Positions 1-8,001 of a stretch of 64,000 nucleotides of DNA are shown piece by piece. Source of the stretch: Micromonospora inyonensis (GTDB taxonomy: Bacteria; Actinomycetota; Actinomycetes; Mycobacteriales; Micromonosporaceae); NCBI RefSeq assembly GCF_900091415.1, contig NZ_FMHU01000002.1:868001-932000 (forward strand). The letters are read 5' to 3'. The first letter of the stretch is position 1. Each line of letters starts with the position of its first letter. The notes beneath the pieces are model-generated. The model was not told the DNA's origin. It made no database searches and worked only from the letters and a program-made list of their open reading frames with translations. A program made the position numbers and the translations under genes.

Positions 1-299
1 ACCACAGCGCGAGCACGGTCAAGTGCGACGCCCTGCTGGTCGACACCATCTCCCGCTCGGACACCTACCCCTACGTCGACATCCGCGAGGACGACGTGTC
101 GATGGGGCACGAGGCGACCGTCTCCAAGGTCAGCGAGGACCAGCTCTTCTACCTGATGAGCCGGGGCATGAGCGAGGACGAGGCGATGGCGATGATCGTG
201 CGCGGCTTCATCGAGCCGATCGCCAAGGAGCTTCCGATGGAGTACGCCCTGGAGCTCAACCGCCTGATCGAGCTGCAGATGGAGGGCGCGGTCGGCTGA
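1..299 (+). CDS. sufB: SufB, Fe-S cluster scaffold subunit (3' end only)
   Basis: Only the last ~98 codons are in the window (reading frame from base 3, TGA at 297-299). SufB forms the SufBC2D scaffold on which Fe-S clusters are built in the cytoplasm. The visible part has the SufB C-terminal core, including [20 protein letters not shown], followed by a helical tail ending LQMEGAVG. The [10 protein letters not shown] segment is mirrored in the C-terminus of the next gene product, SufD (EQLFYLMARG), as expected of these paralogues. It is the first visible gene of an operon reading sufB-D-Rieske-C-S-U-T. The gene is cut by the window edge, not truncated biologically as far as can be seen. Confidence 0.95.
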   Translation, partial: HSASTVKCDALLVDTISRSDTYPYVDIREDDVSMGHEATVSKVSEDQLFYLMSRGMSEDEAMAMIVRGFIEPIAKELPMEYALELNRLIELQMEGAVG

Positions 300-315
300 C
301 GCCGTCCCGTCCCAC

Positions 316-343
316 GGGCGGGCCGGTCCACACCGGCCCGTCC
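316..343 (+). promoter_or_regulatory. Intercistronic stem-loop between sufB and sufD
   Basis: A 12-bp GC-rich stem (316-327 with 332-343, one G-U pair) closes a four-base loop 17 bases after the sufB stop. It has no T-tract and lies inside an operon, so it is more likely an RNA-processing, stability or partial attenuation element than a full terminator. Its sequence is seen; its role is inference. Confidence 0.55.
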
Positions 344-391
344 GCCATCTCACACCGGACCCCGCTGACGCGAGAACTGATCAAGGAAGAA

Positions 392-1543
392 ATGACTACC
401 CAGGCTTCCGCGCCACCGCCGAGCACCAAGTCGCAGGCGCTGCGCTCGTACGACGTCGCCGACTTCCCGGCCCTCACCGGCCTCGAGGAGGAGTGGCGCT
501 TCACCCCGCTCAAGCGGTTGCGGGGGCTGCTGGACGGGACTGTCACCGACGAGTCCGCGCACTGGCCCGCGGTCGACGTCGGCCCGCTGCCGGACGGGGT
601 CACCGTCGGCACGCTGGCCGAGGACGACCCGCGCCGGGGCAGCGTGCTGACCCCGTTCGACCGGGTGAGTGCCCGCGCCTACGGTGAGGCGGGCCCCGGC
701 CGGTTGATCCGCATCGCCCCGCAGGCCGTGGTCGGCGAGCCGGTGACCGTCACCGTGCAGGGCGGCCCCCACGACCTGCTCTCCTTCGCGCACACCTTCG
801 TCGAGGCGGGCGCGCTCTCCGAGTCGGTCGTCGTGGTGGAGCAGGTGGGCAGCGGCACGCTCGGCGAGAACGTCGAGGTGTCCGTCGGTGACGGCGCGAG
901 GCTCACCCTGGTCACCGTCGCCGACTGGGCCGACGACGCGGTGCAGGCCCAGCACCTCAGGATCCGGCTGGGGCGTGACGCCCGGGTGACGCACGTGCAG
1001 GTCACCCTCGGCGGCGACCTGGTCCGGCAGTTCACCAGCGTGGAGTACGCCGGCCGGGGCGGGGAGGCCGAGCTGTACGGCGTCTACTTCGCCGACTCCG
1101 GGCAGCACCTGGAGCACCGGCAACTGGTCGACCACAGCATCCCGGACTGTCGCAGCCACGTCGGCTACCGGGGCGCGTTGCAGGGCGCCAGCGCCCGTAC
1201 GGTCTGGGTGGGTGACGTGCTCATCCGCGCCGAGGCGACCGGCACCGACACGTACGAGATCAACCGGAACCTGCTGTTGACCGACGGCGCGCGCGCCGAC
1301 TCCGTACCCAACCTGGAGATCGAGACCGGCGAGATCGCCGGCGCGGGCCACGCCAGCGCGACCGGTCGTTTCGACGACGAGCAGCTGTTCTACCTGATGG
1401 CCCGGGGCATCCCGGAGGCCGAGGCCCGCCGCCTGGTGGTCCGGGGCTTCTTCGCCGAGATCCTCAACAAGATCCCGGTAGAGTCGCTGCGGGAGCGGCT
1501 CGGCGAGGCGATCGAGGCGCGACTGACCAAGGCCGGCGCCTGA
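392..1543 (+). CDS. sufD: SufD, Fe-S cluster assembly scaffold subunit
   Basis: 383 residues, normal for SufD. It pairs with SufB and SufC in the cytoplasmic SufBC2D complex and is needed for iron acquisition during cluster assembly. The start is set at ATG 392 because an AAGGAAG ribosome site lies 3-9 bases upstream and the protein then begins MTTQASAPPPSTKSQ; the open frame extends further upstream but overlaps sufB. The central right-handed beta-helix region is followed by the conserved C-terminal core (GYRGALQGASARTVWVGD, then EINRNLLLTDGARADSVPNL). The C-terminal EQLFYLMARGIPEAEA segment parallels SufB. The 92-base gap from sufB holds a stem-loop. Confidence 0.95.
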   Translation: MTTQASAPPPSTKSQALRSYDVADFPALTGLEEEWRFTPLKRLRGLLDGTVTDESAHWPAVDVGPLPDGVTVGTLAEDDPRRGSVLTPFDRVSARAYGEAGPGRLIRIAPQAVVGEPVTVTVQGGPHDLLSFAHTFVEAGALSESVVVVEQVGSGTLGENVEVSVGDGARLTLVTVADWADDAVQAQHLRIRLGRDARVTHVQVTLGGDLVRQFTSVEYAGRGGEAELYGVYFADSGQHLEHRQLVDHSIPDCRSHVGYRGALQGASARTVWVGDVLIRAEATGTDTYEINRNLLLTDGARADSVPNLEIETGEIAGAGHASATGRFDDEQLFYLMARGIPEAEARRLVVRGFFAEILNKIPVESLRERLGEAIEARLTKAGA

Positions 1544-1869
1544 TGATCAAGATCTGCTCGACCGAGGACGTGCCGAAGGGCACCGTGATCAGCGCGAACG
1601 TCGACGGCACCCCGCTCGCCGTCGTGCACGGCGAGGACGACGTCTTCTACGCCGTGTACGACGAGTGCTCGCACGCCGCCGTGGCCCTCTCCGAGGGAGA
1701 GGTGTCCGGCTGCACGCTGGAATGCTGGCTGCACGGCTCGCGTTTCGATCTGCGTACCGGTGAGCCGAGCGGACTGCCCGCCACCGAACCCGTACCCGTC
1801 TATCCCGTCGAAGTCCGCGACGGCGACATCTACGTCAGTCTCACGCCGAGCAATGGAGTGACCCGATAA
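1543..1869 (+). CDS. Rieske-type [2Fe-2S] ferredoxin of the SUF operon
   Basis: 108 residues. Cys42-x-His44 and Cys61-x2-His64 are the two halves of a Rieske 2Fe-2S site, so the protein should carry a cluster and move electrons. It matches the small non-haem dioxygenase ferredoxin subunit family, and such a gene is a regular member of actinobacterial suf operons. The ATG overlaps the sufD TGA by one base (TGATG), implying translational coupling; its own stop overlaps the sufC start in the same way. A role as electron donor or as cluster recipient in Fe-S assembly is inferred from position only. Confidence 0.9.
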   Translation: MIKICSTEDVPKGTVISANVDGTPLAVVHGEDDVFYAVYDECSHAAVALSEGEVSGCTLECWLHGSRFDLRTGEPSGLPATEPVPVYPVEVRDGDIYVSLTPSNGVTR

Positions 1870-2642
1870 TGAGCACCCTGGAGATCCGCGACCTGAAGGT
1901 GTCGGTCAAGCTGCCCGAGGGTGAGCTCAAGCCGATCCTGGACGGCGTCGACCTGACCGTGAAGTCGGGCGAGACGCACGCCATCATGGGCCCGAACGGC
2001 TCCGGCAAGTCGACCCTGGCGTACTCGATCGCCGGTCACCCGAAGTACGAGATCACCAGCGGCACGGTGACCCTCGACGGTGTCGACGTACTGGCGATGA
2101 GCGTCGACGAGCGGGCCCGCGCCGGTCTCTTCCTGGCCATGCAGTACCCGGTGGAGATCCCCGGCGTCTCGGTGGCGAACTTCCTGCGCACCGCCAAGAC
2201 CGCCATCGACGGCACGGCCCCGAAGCTGCGCACCTGGGGCGGCGAGCTGCGCGGCGCGATGGAGCGGCTCCAGATGGACCCGGCCTTCGCCCAGCGCAAC
2301 GTCAACGAGGGCTTCTCCGGCGGTGAGAAGAAGCGGCACGAGATCGTGCAGCTCGAACTGCTCAAGCCGAAGATCGCGATCCTCGACGAGACCGACTCCG
2401 GCCTCGACGTCGACGCGCTGCGCGTGGTCAGCGAGGGGGTCAACCGGGTCCGTGACACCGGCGACACCGGCCTGCTGCTGATCACCCACTACACCCGCAT
2501 CCTGCGCTACATCAAGCCGGACCACGTGCACGTCTTCGTCGCCGGGCGGATCGTCGAGCAGGGCGGCCCGGAGCTGGCCGACAAGCTCGAGGACGAGGGC
2601 TACGAGCGGTACGTCGCCGGAGCCGGCGCGGCGCGGGTCTGA
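1869..2642 (+). CDS. sufC: SufC, Fe-S assembly ATPase
   Basis: 257 residues, full length. This ABC-type ATPase drives conformational change in SufBC2D. Walker A GPNGSGKST is at residues 41-49, the ABC signature FSGGEKKRHE at 149-158 and Walker B IAILDETDSGLD around 169-180; the extra Asp after the Walker B Glu and the KKRHE extension of the signature are typical of SufC. There is no membrane segment, consistent with a soluble cytoplasmic ATPase and not a transporter. The start overlaps the preceding stop by one base (TAATG). Confidence 0.96.
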   Translation: MSTLEIRDLKVSVKLPEGELKPILDGVDLTVKSGETHAIMGPNGSGKSTLAYSIAGHPKYEITSGTVTLDGVDVLAMSVDERARAGLFLAMQYPVEIPGVSVANFLRTAKTAIDGTAPKLRTWGGELRGAMERLQMDPAFAQRNVNEGFSGGEKKRHEIVQLELLKPKIAILDETDSGLDVDALRVVSEGVNRVRDTGDTGLLLITHYTRILRYIKPDHVHVFVAGRIVEQGGPELADKLEDEGYERYVAGAGAARV

Positions 2643-2649
2643 GGCACCG

Positions 2650-3954
2650 ATGACCTCCCTGACGATCCCGGCGGGCATGCCGCAGTACGACGACGTGCCC
2701 CGCTTCGACGTCGCGGCGGTGCGCGCGGACTTCCCGATCCTCGACCGGGAGGTCAACGGGCACCCGCTGGTCTACCTCGACAGCGCGAACACCTCGCACA
2801 AGCCGCGCCAGGTGCTCGACGTCCTCGCCGAGCACTACGCGATGCACAACGCCAACGTGTCCCGCTCGGTGCACACCCTGGGCACGGAGGCGACCGAGGC
2901 GTACGAGGGGGCGCGGGCGAAGATCGCCGGGTTCGTCAACGCGCCCAGCGTGGACGAGGTGGTCTTCACCAAGAACTCCACCGAGGCGATCAACCTGGTG
3001 GCGTACGCCTTCTCCAACGCCTCGCTGCGCGCCGACGCCGATCCGCGCTTCCGGCTGGGCCCCGGTGACGAGGTGGTCATCTCCGAGATGGAGCACCACT
3101 CGAACATCGTCCCGTGGCAGCTGCTCTGTGAGCGCACCGGCGCGACCCTGCGCTGGTTCCCGGTCACCGAGCACGGCCGGCTCGACGACTCCGGCCTGGC
3201 GGACCTGGTCACCGAACGGACGAAGATCGTCTCGCTGGTGCACGTGTCGAACATCCTCGGTACGGTCAACCCCACCTCCCGGATCACCCAGCGGGTCCGC
3301 GAGGTCGGGGCGCTGCTGCTCTGGGACTGCTCGCAGTCGGTGCCGCACATGCCGGTCGACGTGGTCGACCTCGACGCGGACTTCATCGTCTTCACCGGGC
3401 ACAAGATGTGTGGCCCGACCGGCATCGGCGTGCTTTGGGGCCGGTCGGAACTGCTGGCGGCGATGCCGCCCGTGCTCGGCGGTGGTTCGATGATCGAGAC
3501 CGTGACGATGGCCCGGTCGACGTTCGCCGCGCCGCCGGCCCGGTTCGAGGCGGGCACCCCGCCGATCGCCGAGGCGGTGGCACTCGGCGCGGCCGTGGAC
3601 TACCTCAGCGGCGTCGGCATGCGGGCCATCCAGTGGCACGAGAAGGAACTGACCGCGTACGCGCTGGACGCCCTGGCGACCGTGCCGGGGCTGCGGATCT
3701 TCGGTCCGGCCGTGCCGGTGGGCCGGGGCGGCACCATCTCGTTCGCCCTCGGCGACGTGCACCCGCACGACGTCGGGCAGGTGCTCGACTCGCTCGGCGT
3801 GCAGGTGCGGGTGGGCCACCACTGCGCCCGCCCGGTGTGCACCCGGTTCGGGGTGCCGGCGATGACCCGGGCCTCGTTCTACCTCTACACCACCACCGGG
3901 GAGATCGACGCCCTGGTGGCGGGACTGGAGCAGGCACGGAAGGTGTTCGCCTGA
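2650..3954 (+). CDS. sufS: SufS, cysteine desulfurase
   Basis: 434 residues, class V aminotransferase fold, group II cysteine desulfurase. It removes sulfur from L-cysteine with PLP and passes persulfide sulfur to SufU. The PLP lysine is Lys252 in FTGHKMCGPTG, and the persulfide-carrying cysteine is Cys392 in VGHHCARPVCTRFG. It starts seven bases after sufC and its TGA overlaps the sufU ATG. The immediate sufU neighbour fits a SufS-SufU sulfur relay, as in Bacillus and mycobacteria, where no SufE is used. Confidence 0.96.
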   Translation: MTSLTIPAGMPQYDDVPRFDVAAVRADFPILDREVNGHPLVYLDSANTSHKPRQVLDVLAEHYAMHNANVSRSVHTLGTEATEAYEGARAKIAGFVNAPSVDEVVFTKNSTEAINLVAYAFSNASLRADADPRFRLGPGDEVVISEMEHHSNIVPWQLLCERTGATLRWFPVTEHGRLDDSGLADLVTERTKIVSLVHVSNILGTVNPTSRITQRVREVGALLLWDCSQSVPHMPVDVVDLDADFIVFTGHKMCGPTGIGVLWGRSELLAAMPPVLGGGSMIETVTMARSTFAAPPARFEAGTPPIAEAVALGAAVDYLSGVGMRAIQWHEKELTAYALDALATVPGLRIFGPAVPVGRGGTISFALGDVHPHDVGQVLDSLGVQVRVGHHCARPVCTRFGVPAMTRASFYLYTTTGEIDALVAGLEQARKVFA

Positions 3955-4427
3955 TGCAGCTCGACCAGCTCTACCAGGAGATCATCCTGGACCACTACAA
4001 ACACCCGCAGGGTCGCGGCCTGCGCGACCCGGCCGAGCCGGGGGACCGGGTCGCCGAGGCGCACCACGTCAACCCCACCTGCGGGGACGAGGTGACCGTC
4101 CGGGTCGCGACCGACGGCACGGTGCTGCGCGACATCTCGTACGACGGCATGGGCTGCTCGATCAGCCAGGCGTCCGCGAGCGTGCTGTACGAGCTGCTGA
4201 CGAGTCGCCCGGCCGACGAGGCGTTCGCCGTGCACGAGGCGTTCGTCGAGCTGTTGTCCGGTCGTGGCCAGGTCACGCCGGACGAGGACGTGCTCGGTGA
4301 CGGGGTAGCGTTCGCGGGTGTCGCCCGCTACCCCGCCCGGGTCAAGTGCGCGCTGCTGCCGTGGATGGCGTTCAAGGACGCCGCGGCACGCGCGGGGGTG
4401 GGCGCGAGCCCGGAGGTGAAGGCATGA
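3954..4427 (+). CDS. sufU: SufU, sulfur-transfer partner of SufS
   Basis: 157 residues, IscU/NifU N-terminal fold. Conserved Cys43 with Asp45 (NPTCGDEV), Cys68 (GMGCSISQAS) and Cys132 (VKCALLPW) give the Zn-binding, sulfur-accepting site of SufU. The spacer between the second and third Cys is longer than in IscU, which is the SufU hallmark. The start is ATG 3954, sharing a base with the sufS stop; an upstream extension of the frame is only antisense or overlap noise. The 3' end overlaps sufT by four bases (ATGA). Confidence 0.94.
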   Translation: MQLDQLYQEIILDHYKHPQGRGLRDPAEPGDRVAEAHHVNPTCGDEVTVRVATDGTVLRDISYDGMGCSISQASASVLYELLTSRPADEAFAVHEAFVELLSGRGQVTPDEDVLGDGVAFAGVARYPARVKCALLPWMAFKDAAARAGVGASPEVKA

Positions 4428-4915
4428 GTTCCGAAGACACCGCGACGGCCCCCACGCCGTCGCCCGAGGCGGCCGTGACGCCGCCCGACAGCGCCGCGAC
4501 GGCGTCGGCCGAGGGGGTTGCGGGTTCGTCGGCCGAGGACGCCACCACGGCGTCGGCCGGAGAGGTCACGACCGCCGGGGCTACCGGCGGCAAGGCCGCC
4601 CTCGCCGACATCGAGGAGGCGATGAAGGACGTCGTCGACCCCGAGCTGGGCATCAACGTGGTCGACCTCGGCCTGGTGTACGGGGTGCACGTCGACGACG
4701 ACAACATCGCCACCATCGACATGACCCTGACCTCGGCGGCCTGCCCGTTGACCGACGAGATCGAGGCCCAGTGCCGCCAGGCGCTGACCACCGGGCCCGG
4801 TGGGGGACTGGTCAACGACTTCCGGATCAACTGGGTGTGGATTCCGCCATGGGGCCCCGACAAGATCACTGATGACGGCCGGGAGCAGCTCCGCGCACTC
4901 GGTTTCAACGTCTGA
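4424..4915 (+). CDS. sufT: SufT-like MIP18/DUF59 Fe-S maturation factor
   Basis: 163 residues. Residues 1 to about 55 are a low-complexity Ala/Thr/Pro/Ser-rich leader built from imperfect repeats; the MIP18 (DUF59) domain follows, with DPELGINVVDLGLVYGV and the conserved TSAACPLTDEIEAQC cysteine region. This family helps mature Fe-S proteins under iron demand. The ATGA overlap with sufU and the strong hairpin after it mark it as the last gene of the operon. The disordered leader is longer than in most homologues I know; its function is unknown. Confidence 0.9.
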   Translation: MSSEDTATAPTPSPEAAVTPPDSAATASAEGVAGSSAEDATTASAGEVTTAGATGGKAALADIEEAMKDVVDPELGINVVDLGLVYGVHVDDDNIATIDMTLTSAACPLTDEIEAQCRQALTTGPGGGLVNDFRINWVWIPPWGPDKITDDGREQLRALGFNV

Positions 4916-4927
4916 CCGACCACTCGT

Positions 4928-4968
4928 CGTCGAGGGTGTCGCCCCGCACCGGGGCGGCACCCTCGACG
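4928..4968 (+). terminator. Terminator hairpin of the suf operon
   Basis: A 19-bp near-perfect stem (4928-4946 with 4950-4968, one G-T pair) with a three-base loop starts 12 bases after the sufT stop. There is no T-tract, which is usual for actinobacterial intrinsic terminators. Confidence 0.85.
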
Positions 4969-5093
4969 ATTCTGGCGTAAAAGCGGTCGCGGGGACGGCA
5001 CTCCGGGGCCGACGATGACCGGATGCACGAGTCGTACCGCAGCAGTGCCCCTGTCGCTCCGGCGCTCGCCGCCGGCCGACAGCGCACGCCGCT

Positions 5094-5738
5094 GTGCTCC
5101 GGCCCGTGTCCCCACCTGCCGTCGTGACCGCCTTCCTCGCCGGCCTGGTCGCCGGCTACGGCGTGGCCGTACCGGTCGGCGCGATCGCGGTGCTGGTCGT
5201 CGGCCTGACCGCGCGTACCTCGTTCCGGGTGGGAGCCGCCGCCGCGCTCGGTGTCGCCACCGCCGACGGGCTCTACGCAGCCGTCGCCACGCTGGGCGGG
5301 ACCGTGGTCGCCGGGCTGGTCACTCCGGTCGCCGGCCCGTTGCGGCTGGTCGCCGCCGGGGTCCTGCTCGCCCTCGCCGTCCACGGCGCGTGGCGGGCAC
5401 TGCGCCGGCGCGCGCCGGCCACCACGGCACCGGCCCGGCGCGGACTGGACACCCCGTCGCGGGCCTTCCTCGGCGTCCTGGCGCTGACCCTGCTCAACCC
5501 GGCGACGATCGTCTACTTCGCGGCGCTCGTCCTCGGCCGCTCCGACGCCGCCGAACCGCTGGCCGCCGGACTCTTCGTGCTCGGCGCGTTCCTCGCCTCG
5601 GCGAGCTGGCAACTCCTCGTCGCCGCCGGTGGCAGCCTCGTCGGCCGCGCGCTGACCGGCCCCCGTGGCCGGCTGGTCACCGCCCTCGCGTCGAGCACGA
5701 TCATCGCCGTCCTCGCCGTCGTGATGCTGCTCGGCTGA
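5094..5738 (+). CDS. LysE-family exporter
   Basis: 214 residues with about six hydrophobic segments, the LysE/RhtB layout. The early GYGVAVPVGAIAVLVV segment and the later LTLLNPATIVYFAAL segment (NPxTI motif) are the two conserved LysE signatures. Members export amino acids such as Lys, Arg, Thr or homoserine lactones; the substrate here cannot be told. The start is uncertain: GTG 5094, 5106 or 5124 all fit, and none has a clear ribosome site; the shortest begins VTAFLAGLVAGYG. It is probably monocistronic, since it follows the suf terminator. Confidence 0.8.
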   Translation: MLRPVSPPAVVTAFLAGLVAGYGVAVPVGAIAVLVVGLTARTSFRVGAAAALGVATADGLYAAVATLGGTVVAGLVTPVAGPLRLVAAGVLLALAVHGAWRALRRRAPATTAPARRGLDTPSRAFLGVLALTLLNPATIVYFAALVLGRSDAAEPLAAGLFVLGAFLASASWQLLVAAGGSLVGRALTGPRGRLVTALASSTIIAVLAVVMLLG

Positions 5739-5830
5739 GAGCGGGGCGATGGGCGGTGCCGCGGGCGTGCTTAGGTGGTCTCCTGGGGGAGCCCGGTCGA
5801 CGGGACGGACGCGAGCGGAGGGACGGCGGC

Positions 5831-6487
5831 ATGCGCAGTTGGCCGGCAGCGGGTGGGGGACGCTGGGTCGAGGTCGAACCGGCCCGGATCACCCGCTGGG
5901 TCGACGGGTTCACCACCCGGCACGGCACACCGGATGTCAGCCCCCAGCCGTACGGCCTCCTGCTCACCGCGCCCGACGGCGCCACCGCCGAACTGCACGC
6001 CCCGCCCGGCGCGCCCCCCACCCCGGACGTGCCGGGCTTCGCGGCGGCGGCCACCACGTCCCGCCGGGTCGGCCTGCTGCTGGTGCGCAAGGGCGGGGTG
6101 GCGATCGGGGTGGCCGACGGCGACACGTTGACCGCCTCGAAGGTCGACACGCGCTACGTGCAGGGGCGTACCGCCGCCGGGGGCTGGTCGCAGCAGCGCT
6201 TCGCCCGTCGCCGCGACAACCAGGCCAAGGCGGTCCTGGACGAGGCCGCCGACCTGGCCGTCCGCCTTCTGCTCCCGGAGGCGTCGAGACTCACCGCCCT
6301 GGTGACCGGCGGCGACCGGCGGGCGATCGACACCGTCCTCGCCGACCGTCGCCTCGCCCCGCTGGCGGCGCTGCGCGCCGAGCGCCTGCTCGACGTCCCC
6401 GAACCCCGGCACGCCGTCCTGCTCGCCGCGATCCCCGCCGCCCACGCCGTCCACGTCCTCGTCCGCGACCCTGACTCCGGAACCTAG
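5831..6487 (+). CDS. acVLRF1, actinobacterial Vms1-like peptidyl-tRNA hydrolase
   Basis: 218 residues, start ATG 5831 with GGAGGG nine bases upstream. It resembles the acVLRF1 family, bacterial relatives of Vms1/ANKZF1 that release nascent chains from stalled ribosomes. The catalytic loop GRTAAGGWSQQRFARRR is at about 112-128, with the GxxQ pattern (GWSQ) in place of the GGQ of classical release factors, and the basic stretch after it fits contact with rRNA or tRNA. The family assignment is from sequence pattern; ribosome rescue is known for the family, not shown here. Its TAG stop shares the tetranucleotide CTAG with the stop of the convergent gene. Confidence 0.8.
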   Translation: MRSWPAAGGGRWVEVEPARITRWVDGFTTRHGTPDVSPQPYGLLLTAPDGATAELHAPPGAPPTPDVPGFAAAATTSRRVGLLLVRKGGVAIGVADGDTLTASKVDTRYVQGRTAAGGWSQQRFARRRDNQAKAVLDEAADLAVRLLLPEASRLTALVTGGDRRAIDTVLADRRLAPLAALRAERLLDVPEPRHAVLLAAIPAAHAVHVLVRDPDSGT

Positions 6488-7794
6488 AAGCCGCCCCGGT
6501 TCCGGACGAAGATGTCGGTCACGCCGTTGGTGTCGTCAGGTACGAGGTTGGTCGCCGGAGACTGGTAGCTGATGTAGCGGCCGTCGGCGCTGATTGCCGG
6601 GAATTCGCTGTGCTGGTTGGCCTGGTTGCCGCTGGTGGAGACGCTGACGCGGCGGGTGGTGCCGGTGATCCGGTCCTGGACGAGGATGTCGGTGACACCG
6701 TTGGTGTCGTCGGGTACGAGGTTGGTCGCCAGGGACTGGTAGGTGACGTAGCGGCCGCTCGCGCTGATCGCCGGGCTTCGGCTGACGTTGTCGCCCTGGT
6801 TGCCGGTGGTGGAGACGCTGATCCTGCGGGTGGTGCCGGTGGCCCGGTTCCAGACGAAGATGTCGGTGGCGTCGTTGCTGTCGTCGGCGACGAGGTTCGA
6901 GGCGTCCGAGGCGTAGCTGACATAGCCGCCGTCGGCGCTGAGTACCGAGGTGAAGCTGCTGTTGTCGCCCTGGTTGCCGGTGGTGGAGACGCTGATCCTG
7001 CGGGTGGTGCCCGTGGTGCGGTCCCAGACGAAGACGTCGGTGAGGTCGCCGTTGGTGTCGTCCGGGACGAGGTTCGAGGCACCCGAGGTGTAGCTGACAT
7101 AACGGCCGTCGGCGCTGATCGCCGGATCGAAGCTGTCTCCGTCGCCCTGGTCGCCGGCGGTCGACACGCTGACACGGCGGGTGGTGCCGTTGATCTGGTC
7201 CCGGACGAAGACGTCGTAGGCGCTGTTCGTGTCGTTGGGTACGAGGTTGGTCGCCAGGGAGTGGTAGGTGATGTAGCGGCCGTCGGCGCTCATCGCCGGG
7301 AGTTCGCTGTAGTGGTTGGCCTGGTATTCGTTGGTGGAGACGCTGACGCGACTGGTGGTGCCGGTGGCGCGGTCCCGGACGAAGACGTCGATCTCGTCGT
7401 TGGTGTCGTCGGGTACGAGGTTGGTCGCCAGGGACTGGTAGGTGACGTACCGGCCGTCGGCGCTGATCGCCGAAGCCCGGCTGAACTGGTTGGCCTGGTC
7501 GCCGGTGGTGGAGACGCTGACGCGGGTGGTGGTGCCGGTGATCCGGTCCCGAACGAAGATGTCGCTGACGCCGTTGGTGTCGTCGGGTACAAGGTTGGAG
7601 GCGTCCGAGTCGAAGGTGACGTAGCGGCCGTCGGCGCTGATCGCCGGGTCGTCGCTACGGTCATTGCTCTGGAAGCCGGTGGTGGAGACGCTGACCCGGG
7701 TGGTGGTGGCCCACTTCGCGGCGGCCGGTGGGGCGGCTGCGAGGACCACTGCCGCGGTGACTGTCGTGGTGAGCAAAATTCGCATAGCTCTCAT
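6484..7794 (-). CDS. Secreted seven-bladed TolB-like beta-propeller protein
   Basis: 436 residues. The N-terminus MRAMRILLTTTVTAAVVL ending at APPAAA is a signal peptide. The rest is seven tandem repeats of 56-59 residues, each with RVSVSTxGxQ, then AISADGRYVTYxS, then NLVPDDTNGxxDIFVRD. Seven units predict a closed seven-bladed propeller of the TolB/WD40-like class; the acidic DDTNxxxDxF loops could bind calcium. The DNA repeats keep the opposite strand open for long stretches, which is only a shadow. It ends tail to tail with acVLRF1. No enzyme motif was seen, so the role (binding or surface scaffold) is unknown. Confidence 0.85.
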   Translation of the reverse strand: MRAMRILLTTTVTAAVVLAAAPPAAAKWATTTRVSVSTTGFQSNDRSDDPAISADGRYVTFDSDASNLVPDDTNGVSDIFVRDRITGTTTRVSVSTTGDQANQFSRASAISADGRYVTYQSLATNLVPDDTNDEIDVFVRDRATGTTSRVSVSTNEYQANHYSELPAMSADGRYITYHSLATNLVPNDTNSAYDVFVRDQINGTTRRVSVSTAGDQGDGDSFDPAISADGRYVSYTSGASNLVPDDTNGDLTDVFVWDRTTGTTRRISVSTTGNQGDNSSFTSVLSADGGYVSYASDASNLVADDSNDATDIFVWNRATGTTRRISVSTTGNQGDNVSRSPAISASGRYVTYQSLATNLVPDDTNGVTDILVQDRITGTTRRVSVSTSGNQANQHSEFPAISADGRYISYQSPATNLVPDDTNGVTDIFVRNRGGF

Positions 7795-8001
7795 GCCGGT
7801 GGTATCCCCTCAAGTCGGGCAAAGTGTGGCTCCAGCGTCGTCCGGTGGAATGAGCAGGGGCAAGGGCGGGAACGGGGGAAGACGTTCGGCTGTCCTCGAT
7901 CGGACACGCGCGCCGGAGCCGCCGCCACCCCACTTCCTGACAGCTCAGCCACACGCGGTGGTTGGTTGCACCGTGCCGCACGAGTCAGCAGGGTCGACGG
8001 C

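Noticed and set aside
6610..8001. Long plus-strand open frame opposite the propeller gene and running into the AbiEi/DUF559 gene
   Set aside because: Its first part is the antisense of the repeated propeller sequence (Val/Gly/Asp/Ala-rich periodic translation). Only the part from GTG 8002 has homology.
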